50,853 nt of DNA from Chloroflexota bacterium (GTDB lineage: Bacteria > Chloroflexota > Anaerolineae > JAAYEA01), in the NCBI GenBank assembly GCA_019873665.1, contig JAIOAV010000009.1:4451-55303 (forward strand), in the 5' to 3' direction. The stretch's first letter is position 1. The number at the start of each line of letters is the position of its first letter. The notes under the pieces are model-generated. The model saw only the letters and a program-made list of their open reading frames with translations, was not told the DNA's origin and did no database searches. The position numbers and the translations under genes were made by a program. Shown piece after piece: positions 7,461 to 16,109 of this stretch.

Positions 7461-8828
7461 GTGCAAGAGCAGATTCTCAGAGCGTTGGAGCAAAGCACGG
7501 CGGACTATACCGAGATTCGCCTGGAAGAGCGGGAGGCGACCTCCATTGTCTATCGTGGCAAGGAGCTGGACACCGCCAGCGCCGTGATTGACGCGGGCGG
7601 CATCGTGCGCGCGTTGGTGCGCGGCGGAGGGTGGGGAATCGTTACTTTCAACAGCCGTGACGACCTTCTCGCCAAGGTGCAACAGGCGGTGGAGTGTGCC
7701 CGCGTCGCGCAGGCCATCAAGCCGATCGAGCTGGCGCCAGTCCCCACGGTGCGCGACGAGGTAACGATCCCGCTGATCCGCGACTTTCGCGGCGTGTCGC
7801 TGGCGGAGAAAAAGGCACTCGCCGAGTCGTACAACAAGATCCTGTTGGGCTATAGCGACAAGATCATCAACACGAACTGCGTCTATAACGACACTTTCAG
7901 CCACGTCATCTATGCCAACTCGGAAGGGACCTTCATCGAGGAAGAGCGCCCGATGGTCACGGCATATCTGGTTGCCATCGCCCGCGAGGAGGACAATGTG
8001 CAGACGGCGAGCGAGAGCCGTTCCGGGCGGCGCGGCTTTGAGTACGTGCAGGGGCTGGAGGCGTTGGCGGAGACGGCGGCCAAACGGGCCGTCGCCCTGC
8101 TGGGCGCGAGGAGCGTGGCGGGCGGGCGTTACCCTGTAGTGTTGAACCGGCGGCTGGCGGGCGTCTTTATCCACGAGGCGTTCGGCCATCTCTCAGAGGC
8201 GGATTTCGTCTATGAGAACCCGCGCGCACAGGAGATGATGGTGCTGGGACGGCGCTTTGGGCGCGACATCCTGAACGTGTTCGATGACGGCTCGATCCCC
8301 GGCCTGCGCGGCTCGCATCGCTACGACGACGAGGGCACGCCCACGGGCCGCAGCGACTTGATCCGCAACGGCATACTGGTGGGGCGGCTGCATTCGCGCG
8401 AGACGGCGGCCAAGATGGGCGAGAAACCGACGGGCAACGCCTATGCTACCGGCTACCGCTATCCGCCCATCGTGCGTATGACCAACACCGCTATCGAGGG
8501 CGGCACGACCTCCTTCGCCGACATGATCAAGGATATCGAGCTGGGCGTCTATGCCTGCGACATGTACGGCGGGCAGACGGCGCTGGAGAACTTTTCCTTT
8601 AGCTCGGCCTATGCCTACATGATCCGCCACGGCGAGATCGCCGAGATGGTGAAGGACGTGATCCTGGCGGGCAATCTCTTTACGACGCTCATGAACATTG
8701 ATGCCGTCGGTGACGATTTTGAGTGGTCGGAATCGGGCGGGATGTGCGGCAAGGGACAGGGGGGTCTGCCGGTTACCTTCGGCGCGCCCCATATCCGCAT
8801 CCAGGACGTGCCCATCGGCGGCAAGTGA
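7461..8828 (+). CDS. tldD: TldD family metalloprotease subunit
   Basis: A 455-residue member of the TldD/PmbA family. The metalloprotease signature HEAFGH (HExxxH) is present at His238, Glu239 and His243, in the context VFIHEAFGHLSEADF, which identifies the catalytic TldD subunit. In characterised systems TldD pairs with TldE to degrade unfolded peptides and to mature ribosomally made peptides such as microcin B17. The next gene encodes the matching TldE/PmbA partner. Start GTG 7461 follows AGAGGGAGG by five bases. It lies 71 bp after the flavin reductase and has no clear promoter or terminator, so co-transcription is likely. Confidence 0.93.
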   Translation: MQEQILRALEQSTADYTEIRLEEREATSIVYRGKELDTASAVIDAGGIVRALVRGGGWGIVTFNSRDDLLAKVQQAVECARVAQAIKPIELAPVPTVRDEVTIPLIRDFRGVSLAEKKALAESYNKILLGYSDKIINTNCVYNDTFSHVIYANSEGTFIEEERPMVTAYLVAIAREEDNVQTASESRSGRRGFEYVQGLEALAETAAKRAVALLGARSVAGGRYPVVLNRRLAGVFIHEAFGHLSEADFVYENPRAQEMMVLGRRFGRDILNVFDDGSIPGLRGSHRYDDEGTPTGRSDLIRNGILVGRLHSRETAAKMGEKPTGNAYATGYRYPPIVRMTNTAIEGGTTSFADMIKDIELGVYACDMYGGQTALENFSFSSAYAYMIRHGEIAEMVKDVILAGNLFTTLMNIDAVGDDFEWSESGGMCGKGQGGLPVTFGAPHIRIQDVPIGGK

Positions 8829-8930
8829 GGACGCTTTCCACTATCAGCTTCCAACTGTCAGCCCGACGCGCCAGCGAGAGCCGGTCGCGGACCGCTGATG
8901 GCTAACCGCTACACACAGGAGACAAGCATC

Positions 8931-10229
8931 ATGGATATACTGAAAAGGTTGCGGACGCAATGCGAGCAGGTCGAGGTGCTGGAGATGGCGAGCGAGTCCA
9001 CCACCGTGGGGTTCGAGGCGAATCGGCTCAAGTCCAGCAAGGTCGAGGAGACGAGTGGCATCGCCGTGCGCGTCGTGAAGGACGGGCGGCTCGGCTTCGC
9101 CGCCTCCAGCGACCCCAAGGCCACTGACAAACTGGTGGAGAACGCGTTGGCCACTGCGGCGTTCGGCGATGCGGTCCCCATCAAGTTCCCGGGGCCGCAA
9201 CCCGCGCCGGCCGTGCGCACCTATGACCGCGCGCTGGCCGAGCTGTCGGTGGCGCGCATGGTGGAGATGGGCGAGCAGATCATCGCTCTGGTACGTGAGG
9301 TGGAGCCGGAAGCGCAAGTGAATGTGGACCTCAAGCGCGGCGTGCAGGATGTGTCCATCCGCAACCACGCCGGCGCAGAGGTATCGCTGCAACGCTCTCC
9401 TTTCAGCATCTCGCTGGAGGTGAACCGCGTGCGGGGCGATGACGTGTTGATGGTCTTTGCCCTGTCCGGCATGACTGTGTGGGAGGATGGCTATCTCGCC
9501 TTTCTGGACGATATCTGTGCCAAGCTGAGGTTGGCACAGCGAAGCGCGCAGCTCCGCTCCGGCCAGATGCCGGTGCTCTTTTCGCCCACGGGCGCGCTGG
9601 TGCTCACACTGCCACTGACGGTGGGGCTGGATGGCAAGAATGTTTACCAGCGCACCTCGCCCATCGTGGACAAGGTGGGCAGCCAGCTCTTGGATGCCAA
9701 GCTCACGCTGGCGGACGACGCTACGCTGGACGGCAAGTTCGGCAGCGCGCCATATGATGACGAGGGGGTGGCGCACGCTCGGCATACCTTCATTGAGAAA
9801 GGTGTGCTGCAGGGCTTTTACTATGACCTCAAGACGGCGGCGCAGATGGGCGTCCCCTCCACTGGCAACGGCTCGCGCAGCCTTTTCACCGCGCCGCGTC
9901 CGTCGCTGACGAATTTGATCGTCGCGGCAGGCGAGACGCCGCTACAGGAGATGATCGCTGGCATCAAAGAGGGTTTGCTGGTGGAGGATGCGTTGGGACT
10001 CGGGCAGGGGAACATCATCTCTGGCGCGTTCTCCAACTCGCTGAGCCTCGCCTTCAAGATCGAGAATGGCGAGATCGTCGGGCGCGTGAAAGATGTGTCC
10101 ATCGCCGGCAATGTCTATGAGGTGTTACGGGATGTGGCGGCGGTGAGTCAGGAGCGCGCCTGGGTGTACACGGATATGTATCTGCCGCACATCCTTTTGC
10201 CCAGCATGAACGTGGTCACCAAAGCATAG
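8931..10229 (+). CDS. pmbA: TldE/PmbA family protein, partner of TldD
   Basis: A 432-residue non-catalytic partner of TldD. It shares the fold (strand-rich middle, GYLAFLDDI region, C-terminal VGRVKDVSIAGNVYEVL) but has no HExxxH motif, as expected for TldE. The start is ATG 8931 with ACAGGAG about ten bases upstream; an in-frame ATG at 8898 lacks such a site. A 102 bp gap separates it from tldD, with no convincing hairpin, and the alginate-lyase-like gene follows after 35 bp. The heterodimer acts in the cytoplasm as a regulated protease whose active site is enclosed, so it handles flexible peptides. Confidence 0.92.
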   Translation: MDILKRLRTQCEQVEVLEMASESTTVGFEANRLKSSKVEETSGIAVRVVKDGRLGFAASSDPKATDKLVENALATAAFGDAVPIKFPGPQPAPAVRTYDRALAELSVARMVEMGEQIIALVREVEPEAQVNVDLKRGVQDVSIRNHAGAEVSLQRSPFSISLEVNRVRGDDVLMVFALSGMTVWEDGYLAFLDDICAKLRLAQRSAQLRSGQMPVLFSPTGALVLTLPLTVGLDGKNVYQRTSPIVDKVGSQLLDAKLTLADDATLDGKFGSAPYDDEGVAHARHTFIEKGVLQGFYYDLKTAAQMGVPSTGNGSRSLFTAPRPSLTNLIVAAGETPLQEMIAGIKEGLLVEDALGLGQGNIISGAFSNSLSLAFKIENGEIVGRVKDVSIAGNVYEVLRDVAAVSQERAWVYTDMYLPHILLPSMNVVTKA

Positions 10230-10264
10230 GAGCGCAGCAAGCCACGTTCCAACGAGGAGGCCAC

Positions 10265-11407
10265 ATGCTACCAAATGTATATACACTGTCTCCGGCGGCA
10301 CTGTGCGCCCTCCGCGCGCGGGCCGCGGATGACCCGGCACTGCAACCCGCTCTGGCGCGGCTGCGCGAGGAGGCGGACGCCGCGCTGCAGCAAGCGCCGG
10401 TCTCAGTAATGGACAAGGAGCTGGTCCCGCCCAGTGGCGACAAGCACGACTATATGAGCTTTGGCCCCTACTGGTGGCCCGATCCGGAAAAGGAGGACGG
10501 CCTTCCTTTCATTCGGCGCGATGGCGAGGTGTATCCCGGCAGCCAGGCGGGTGACCGGCAGGCGCTCGGCACGGTGATCGCGGGCGTCGAGACGCTGGCG
10601 CTGGCGTACTGGTACACGCGCAATGAGGCATATGCCACGCACGCGGCGCGGCTATTGCGCGTCTTTTTCCTGGACGCAGAGACGCGCATGAATCCGCATC
10701 TGGAGTACGGGCAGGCGATTCCGGGGCGCGTGCTGGGGCGCGGCGTCGGCATCATAGATACCGGCGGCCTGCCGCGCCTCGTGGATGCCATCGGCCTGCT
10801 GGCCGCCTCGCCCGCGTGGACGCCAACAGATCAGGCTGGGATGGTGGCGTGGTGCGCGGCATACCTGCATTGGCTGCTGACTAGCGCGCATGGCATTGAT
10901 GAGTGGCGTGCCGCAAACAACCACGGCACATACTATGATATGCAGGTGGCGGCGCTGGCGCTTTTTGTCGGGCAGACCGATCTGGCGCGACAGGTGCTGG
11001 CGGAGAGCACAGTGCGCCGCATCGAGCCGCAGATCGAGCCGGATGGCTCCCAGCCGCACGAGCTGGCGCGTACCAAGGCGCTGAGCTACAGTATCATGAA
11101 TCTGAGCGGTATGTTCGCGCTGGCGGCGCTGGGGGAGAAGGTGGGGCTCGATCTGTGGCGGTATGTGCCACTACACGGCGGTGGCCTGCGCGCGGCGCTA
11201 GACTGGCTGTTGCCATACGCCGATCCGGTGGTGGAGTGGCCATATCCGCAGATCGTGCCGATGAGCCGCGCCGCGCTCTTCCCGCTGCTCTATCGCGGCG
11301 CTATGGTCTATCGCGATCCGGCATACGACGCCGCGGTCGCCAAGCTGCCACAAGAGGAGATCGTCGCGCACCGCGCGCGATTGCTATATGCGGCACCGAG
11401 GCGTTGA
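10265..11407 (+). CDS. alginate lyase family protein (PF05426-like), cytosolic
   Basis: A 380-residue all-helical (alpha/alpha toroid) protein of the alginate lyase superfamily, which cleaves uronate-containing polysaccharides by beta-elimination. Recognisable blocks are KHDYMSFGPYWWPDPE (about 60-75), AANNHGTYYDMQ (Asn219-His220, matching the Asn-His pair of PL5-type lyases) and EPDGSQPHELARTKALSYS. There is no signal peptide, so it probably acts on imported oligosaccharides. Exact polysaccharide (alginate, glucuronan, other) cannot be told. ATG 10265 is preceded by GAGGAGG. Followed after 40 bp by the isomerase gene. Confidence 0.85.
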   Translation: MLPNVYTLSPAALCALRARAADDPALQPALARLREEADAALQQAPVSVMDKELVPPSGDKHDYMSFGPYWWPDPEKEDGLPFIRRDGEVYPGSQAGDRQALGTVIAGVETLALAYWYTRNEAYATHAARLLRVFFLDAETRMNPHLEYGQAIPGRVLGRGVGIIDTGGLPRLVDAIGLLAASPAWTPTDQAGMVAWCAAYLHWLLTSAHGIDEWRAANNHGTYYDMQVAALALFVGQTDLARQVLAESTVRRIEPQIEPDGSQPHELARTKALSYSIMNLSGMFALAALGEKVGLDLWRYVPLHGGGLRAALDWLLPYADPVVEWPYPQIVPMSRAALFPLLYRGAMVYRDPAYDAAVAKLPQEEIVAHRARLLYAAPRR

Positions 11408-11447
11408 TCGGCGCGCCTCGCTCAACACATCATCAAGGAGAGAGACC

Positions 11448-12323
11448 GTGAAACTGGGAGTTAGCTCGTACAGCTTTAGCCGTCTGGTTCGCAGCGGCGC
11501 TATGACGCAACTGGACGTGATCGCCAAGGCCAAGGAGATGGGCTTTGAGGTAATCGAGTTCTCCACCTTCCAGTTGCCTGAGGGAGAGACGCCGCTCAGC
11601 TTTGCGCCCCGCGTGCGCGCCGAATGCGACCGCGTCGGCATCCCTGTCGCCAACTATACCATCGGCGCCGATTTCCTCAACGCGCCGGGTGGCTGGGAGG
11701 CGGAGGCGAAGCGGTTGGAGGACGAGGTGCGCGTGGCGGAGATCCTAGGCAGCCCCGGCATGCGCCACGATGCCACGCGCGGCTTTCCGCCCGGCTATCA
11801 TGGGCCAAAGGGGTTCGACGATGCGCTGCCCATGCTGGCGCAGGGGTGCCGTGCCGTCGCCGAGTTCGCCGCTCAGCGTGGCATCCGCACGATGATGGAG
11901 AACCATGGCTTTTTCGCTCAGGATAGCGAGCGCGTGGAAAAGCTGGTGAACGCCGTGAACCATCCGAACTTTGGCCTGCTGGTGGATATAGGCAACTTTC
12001 TCTGTGCCGATGAGGACCCGCAACTGGCCGTAGGGCGCGTCGCGCCTTATGCGTTTCATGTCCACGCCAAGGATTTCCATGTCAAGGCGGGCAATGAGCC
12101 GAACCCGGGCGTCGGCTGGTTCCGCTCGCGCGGGGAAAACTACCTGCGGGGCGCGATCATCGGCCACGGCGCCGTGCCGATCGTGCCGTGCCTACGCATC
12201 CTGCGCAAGGCAGGTTACGATGGCGTTCTCTCCGTCGAGTTCGAGGGGATGGAGGACCCGCTACAGGGTATCACGCTGGGCCTGGAGAACCTGCGGCGCT
12301 ACCTGCAGATGGCGAGTGCCTGA
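11448..12323 (+). CDS. sugar phosphate isomerase/epimerase (xylose isomerase-like TIM barrel)
   Basis: A 291-residue TIM-barrel protein of the AP endonuclease 2/xylose-isomerase-like superfamily. Key elements: start LGVSSYSFSR, metal-ligand regions MMENHGFF (Glu), LLVDIGNF (Asp), FHVHAKDF (His) and a closing VEFEG (Glu), consistent with a divalent-metal isomerase or epimerase of sugars or keto acids. GTG 11448 is the start, with AAGGAGAGAG just upstream; more upstream in-frame codons overlap the lyase gene. Its place between a uronate lyase and a GH28-like gene suggests conversion of released sugar acids, which is inference. Confidence 0.87.
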   Translation: MKLGVSSYSFSRLVRSGAMTQLDVIAKAKEMGFEVIEFSTFQLPEGETPLSFAPRVRAECDRVGIPVANYTIGADFLNAPGGWEAEAKRLEDEVRVAEILGSPGMRHDATRGFPPGYHGPKGFDDALPMLAQGCRAVAEFAAQRGIRTMMENHGFFAQDSERVEKLVNAVNHPNFGLLVDIGNFLCADEDPQLAVGRVAPYAFHVHAKDFHVKAGNEPNPGVGWFRSRGENYLRGAIIGHGAVPIVPCLRILRKAGYDGVLSVEFEGMEDPLQGITLGLENLRRYLQMASA

Positions 12324-12406
12324 CGCCATTCGACGGTTCTGCCGACTCGTATGTGAGGGACACTGGGTAGGTGCCCCTCACCTTTGTCTCGGGAAAGGAG
12401 TGTTTC

Positions 12407-13540
12407 ATGCACATCACCGATGAGCCGGGCACGCTCAATGTGCGGCAATTCGGCGCGGTGGGCGATGGCGTGGCAGATGACACTGACCCCATCCAGCGCG
12501 CGCTGGACAGCCACGCGCCGACGGTCTATATCCCGCCTGGCACGTATGTCATCCATCGGGCGCTCTTGATCCACTCGGGCACGCGGCTGCACGCCGATCC
12601 GGCGGCAACCATCCGCCTGGCGGATGACGCCGGACGCGACGTGGACCTCTTTTTGCTGACGAACCGCAACCGGCTGGAGGGGGATCGCCACATCACGATC
12701 GAGGGAGGACGGTGGGACGGCAATTGCGCCCACAACGCTCGTGTGAGTGAGGCGGATAGGCCGGGCTATACCGGCGTGGCCATCAATCTGGTGCATGTGC
12801 GCGACCTGACGGTGCGCGGCCTCACGGTGGTCAATCCGGATTCCTTCTCCATTCGGCTGGGCGAGGTGGAGGATTTTCTGGTGGAGGATATCACGCTGGA
12901 CCATCCGATCTCGCGCCCCAACCAGGACGGGGTGCACGTGGGCGGCTTGAGCCAGCGTGGTGTCATCCGGCGCATCACTGCCGTGACGCCTAACACGCCG
13001 AATGACGATATGGTGGCGCTCAATGCCGATGACGACGTGGAGCGTGTGCTGAACCTGGGGATGAAGCGCGGGTTCATCCGCGATATTCTCGTGGAAGAGA
13101 TCGTCGCGCCGGATGCCTACACCTTCCTCCGGCTGCTGAGCGTGGATGCGCTGATTGACAACATCACGGTGCGCGATGTGCGCGGCGGCTGCCGCATGTA
13201 CGCTGTGAACCTGAACAACTGGCGCTTTCCGCCGGGCGTGGGCAACATCCATCACGTGCGGCTGGAACGCTTTCGCGTGTGCAAGTCGGACCCGCACAAC
13301 ACGCTGCCGCTGATTGACGTGGCGCTCTGGGCGGAGGATGTAGTGGTGCGCGATTTCCTGCGCGATGATGCTACCACATCTCCCGCGCCGACGCTGCTGG
13401 TGCGCAACAGTCACGCCAATCGGCTTCTGTTGGATGACGGCGCAGGGGCGCGGGCGATCGCAACGAAGGAGGGTGAGGAGTTCTCTTTTGCTGGGGAGCG
13501 GATCGCGCGGCTGGAGCTGAATCCTTCGGGAGGGGCATAA
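12407..13540 (+). CDS. GH28/pectate-lyase-like right-handed beta-helix protein
   Basis: A 377-residue protein starting with the typical beta-helix lead-in NVRQFGAVGDGVADDTDPIQ (about residues 9-28), followed by VYIPPGTYVI and repeated short strand units (DLTVRGLTVVNP, DFLVEDITLDH, FIRDILVEEIV, LIDNITVRDVRGG). GH28-like features include NQDGVHVGG and NDDMVALNADDD, similar to the NxD and DD acid residues of polygalacturonases. No signal peptide is seen, which differs from secreted pectinases. ATG 12407 follows AAAGGAG by six bases. It ends 18 bp before the convergent PHP gene, closing the plus-strand operon. Confidence 0.82.
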   Translation: MHITDEPGTLNVRQFGAVGDGVADDTDPIQRALDSHAPTVYIPPGTYVIHRALLIHSGTRLHADPAATIRLADDAGRDVDLFLLTNRNRLEGDRHITIEGGRWDGNCAHNARVSEADRPGYTGVAINLVHVRDLTVRGLTVVNPDSFSIRLGEVEDFLVEDITLDHPISRPNQDGVHVGGLSQRGVIRRITAVTPNTPNDDMVALNADDDVERVLNLGMKRGFIRDILVEEIVAPDAYTFLRLLSVDALIDNITVRDVRGGCRMYAVNLNNWRFPPGVGNIHHVRLERFRVCKSDPHNTLPLIDVALWAEDVVVRDFLRDDATTSPAPTLLVRNSHANRLLLDDGAGARAIATKEGEEFSFAGERIARLELNPSGGA

Positions 13541-13558
13541 GCTCCTGCGAAGCTATCT

Positions 13559-14434
13559 TTACACCAGCAGCGTGTTCGTCCAGGCGCGGCGGCCGCACGT
13601 ATCCTCTAGTTCCAGATAGGCATACGCCCACTCGGGCGGGATCTTGAACGTGGCCTCGGTGAGCGTGTGCCCATCAAACGAGCCGACGCGCGCGCCGTGG
13701 TGCGTCGGGCCGACGAGACGTGCGAATTGCACCGGCGATGAGTAGACGGTCATGTTCTCCCCATCGTACTCGAGCGACGCGATGATGGGGCCGCAGGTGC
13801 TATAGAAGTGCCCCTGCCATAGTGCCGCCATGATTGCCTCGCGCGTGCGTTCTGGCGCATTGACCATGACCCAGCCACCGTTCCAGCCCGGATGCTCGGG
13901 GCGGCAGTGCGCGTCATCCACGGCTAGGGCCAGGGTCTGCGGCGCGTGCTGCAACACCGCGTTCCAGTACACCAGCCCGTCTCCCTTGCCGTTCAGCCAG
14001 CGGCAGACGTGGTTATAGACCTCGACGCCGTGGAAGCCGTAGCGCTGCGCGTCCGCCAGCGTGTTTCCCAGCCACGCCGGATGCGCCATGATCACCATGC
14101 CCCCCTGCGCGCGCACCGCCTCCATGCCGGCCACAATACCCATCCGCTCGTCGAGGCCGGTGAACTTGCCCAGACAGAGCACGTGATAATACGAGTCGCC
14201 ATAGTCGCGCCCGTGCAGCTCGACACCGTCGAGCCAGAGGAGGGGATACTCTTCGGTGTCGGCGGCGACATCCGACGCGACCCAGTGGTCGGTGCGACAG
14301 AGGAAGTCGTACCCCTGTCCGGCGTACATCGCCGAAAGGCCGGCGACGCTCGTGCCGCCGTCTGAGGCGGGGGTGTGGATGTGGCAGTTGCCCTTGAACC
14401 AGCGGCCATTCAGGTTATAGCGAAAAGTGGACAT
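13559..14434 (-). CDS. PHP domain phosphoesterase-like metalloprotein
   Basis: A 291-residue PHP-fold protein. Metal-binding motifs are seen in order: CHIHTPASDGG (His18, His20), CRTDHWV, LLWLDGVELHG, VIMAHPAW and AVDDAHCRP, matching the polymerase and histidinol phosphatase ligand pattern for a di- or trinuclear metal site. It probably hydrolyses a small phosphoester or acts as an amidohydrolase-like lyase. ATG 14434 has CGGAG seven bases upstream; longer in-frame sequence upstream covers the promoter and the end of the MttB gene and was rejected. It has its own promoter overlapping an inverted repeat (14462-14507). A second, longer PHP gene occurs at 46401-47690. Confidence 0.88.
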   Translation of the reverse strand: MSTFRYNLNGRWFKGNCHIHTPASDGGTSVAGLSAMYAGQGYDFLCRTDHWVASDVAADTEEYPLLWLDGVELHGRDYGDSYYHVLCLGKFTGLDERMGIVAGMEAVRAQGGMVIMAHPAWLGNTLADAQRYGFHGVEVYNHVCRWLNGKGDGLVYWNAVLQHAPQTLALAVDDAHCRPEHPGWNGGWVMVNAPERTREAIMAALWQGHFYSTCGPIIASLEYDGENMTVYSSPVQFARLVGPTHHGARVGSFDGHTLTEATFKIPPEWAYAYLELEDTCGRRAWTNTLLV

Positions 14435-14461
14435 TGTTGCTCCGTTAGAGTTGATATGCGG

Positions 14462-14490
14462 ATTATACCAGAAAACAGATTGGGAGTCAC
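14462..14490 (-). promoter_or_regulatory. promoter of the PHP gene, -35 inside an inverted repeat
   Basis: Minus-strand reading: GTGACT (14485-14490), 17 bp spacer, perfect TATAAT (14462-14467). The -35 box lies in the left arm of the 14481-14507 palindrome, so a protein bound there, or the terminated transcript from the MttB gene, could affect initiation. Confidence 0.65.
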
Positions 14491-14507
14491 TTGGGCAGTG
14501 ACTCCCA
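14481..14507 (-). terminator. perfect hairpin after the MttB gene (terminator and/or operator)
   Basis: TGGGAGTCACT (14481-14491) pairs exactly with AGTGACTCCCA (14497-14507) around a 5-base loop. On the minus strand it lies 26 bases after the MttB-like stop and is followed by ATCTGTTTTC, a weak T-tract, so it may terminate. It also overlaps the -35 of the PHP promoter, so an operator role is equally possible. Confidence 0.65.
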
Positions 14508-14532
14508 GTGCAACAGCGTCCTCGCCAGCGCC

Positions 14533-16011
14533 TCAGCCTATGAGCGCCCGCTCCGCTCGCTCCACCACGGCACGCAGCCGCGCCAGCGTGTCCGGGTCCA
14601 CCTCCGGTTTTTCGTAGGCGGCGATCAGGGCGCGCACTTGCTCGCGTGCCCGTGCCAACAGCGCCTCTTCGTCGGCGTAATCCTTCCCGCCGGCGCGATC
14701 CAGCAACGACGGAATCCACGCGGCGGCGCGAAAGTGGCGCAGGGTGTGCTCCGTCTGCAAGTAGTTGGTCCCCAGCCCAAATCCCACCTCGCGGATCGCG
14801 TCCAGCCCGATCGCCTCCCGCGTGACGGTGAAATCGGCGGCCAGCGCCTGCAGCTCGCGCGTCACCTCGCGATCGAGCAGAAGCTGCACCGGGCTGATCG
14901 TCTTTCCGGTCTCCAGCATCCCCTCGCCCACCTGCGGGTGCTGTCCGGTAAAGGCGGCGATGGTCATCGCCTTGTACGCCTTCTCGCGCGCCGCGTATAG
15001 CCCCGGCGTGCGCGCGTCGCAGTATTCACCGCCGCCCACCACCACCTCCTGCCCGCACCAGCGCCGCAGGAACTCGGCGACGGCAAAGGCGCGCAGCATC
15101 CCGTCCGGCGCGCAGTAGCTGACAGTGCCGCTTTTCATGTCCAACGTGCCGCCCCAGATCGAGCCGGAGAGGGGCACGGTGGGGTTCAGCGCGCGCGCGG
15201 CGATCCATGTGGCGACGAACTCGGCGGCGCTGACGACCACGTAACCCGCGACGGTGATGGGCGTTGTCGCGCCGGCGACCTGCATCCCGGTCAGGCCGGT
15301 GGCCGCGCCGGAACGCGCGCGCCGCACGAACTTGTCCGCCACGTCGCGGTCAAAGCGCAGCGGGTGCGAGAAGCAGATCGCGCCCCAGGTGAACCAGTCC
15401 GGGATGCCGAGGATGTTGCCCATCTCCAGGAGATAATCCACTTGTCGCACATTCCAGACAAACGCCGGGCCCGGGTGATGCGCATATTCGGCCAGCACCA
15501 GCGCAGCCGCCAGCGGCTCCAACAGCGGTGGCACGTCCTGCAGCAGCAGGCAATGGCCGACGCCATCTTCCCGATGAAGCGTGTCGCCGAACTTGATCAG
15601 GGTGATGAAATCGGCGTGGTTGCCGGGACGCCGCTCCTGGCGCGTGTCGTCATAGTAGAACTGCGCCACCTGGGTGCCCAGCGTCGGCATGGCGGGCGCG
15701 CGCAGACGCGCCGCGGCCTGCTCTGTGCCGGGTCGCCGCACGCTATAGTCCTGCAACACCGTCTGCGTATGAGCCACAAGCCCCACATCGCTGCGCTCTG
15801 CTTCGGCGCGCAGCTTCGCGGCGAACGCCTCCACCAGCCGCCGGGGAAATCGCGCCGTCTGCGCGACGCGGTCCACTATTGCGCCCCAGGCCGCCAGCGC
15901 GTCCAGCATCTCCTCGTTCTGACATAGCACACCCACTGATGCCAGCACCTCCAGTGTCGCATCCGTGAGCTGCGCCATGTCGCGATCATCGAACAACCCG
16001 TGTTGGAACAT
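14533..16011 (-). CDS. MttB-type trimethylamine/betaine methyltransferase family protein (no pyrrolysine)
   Basis: A 492-residue TIM-barrel protein of the trimethylamine methyltransferase (MttB) superfamily. Pyrrolysine MttB enzymes demethylate trimethylamine. Homologues without pyrrolysine move a methyl group from quaternary amines (glycine betaine, proline betaine, carnitine) to a corrinoid protein. The frame runs through with sense codons only, so it is of the non-pyrrolysine type. Typical stretches: GSIWGGTLDMKSGTVSYCAPD, VVVGGGEYCDA, HPQVGEGMLETGK and VGFGLGTNYLQTEHTLRHFR (each in the C-terminal half). No corrinoid (MttC) or corrinoid-activating gene lies in the window. ATG 16011 is preceded by GGGGGAG. 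Upstream gene is GH42, 98 bp away. Confidence 0.88.
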   Translation of the reverse strand: MFQHGLFDDRDMAQLTDATLEVLASVGVLCQNEEMLDALAAWGAIVDRVAQTARFPRRLVEAFAAKLRAEAERSDVGLVAHTQTVLQDYSVRRPGTEQAAARLRAPAMPTLGTQVAQFYYDDTRQERRPGNHADFITLIKFGDTLHREDGVGHCLLLQDVPPLLEPLAAALVLAEYAHHPGPAFVWNVRQVDYLLEMGNILGIPDWFTWGAICFSHPLRFDRDVADKFVRRARSGAATGLTGMQVAGATTPITVAGYVVVSAAEFVATWIAARALNPTVPLSGSIWGGTLDMKSGTVSYCAPDGMLRAFAVAEFLRRWCGQEVVVGGGEYCDARTPGLYAAREKAYKAMTIAAFTGQHPQVGEGMLETGKTISPVQLLLDREVTRELQALAADFTVTREAIGLDAIREVGFGLGTNYLQTEHTLRHFRAAAWIPSLLDRAGGKDYADEEALLARAREQVRALIAAYEKPEVDPDTLARLRAVVERAERALIG

Positions 16012-16109
16012 CTGGTCTCCCCCTCTTGAACAAGCATACGAGCCTGAGAATCTCTACATAACGGTTCTGCAGCGACTGTGACGAGTCTTCTCTTGACATA
16101 ACTTTTTCT

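Noticed and set aside
12299-13414. 371-codon minus-strand frame opposite the GH28-like gene
   Set aside because: Shadow of a recognisable beta-helix protein, His/Arg-rich and without motifs.
14533-16011. pyrrolysine codon in the MttB-like gene
   Set aside because: The frame has no in-frame TAG, so this is the non-pyrrolysine branch.
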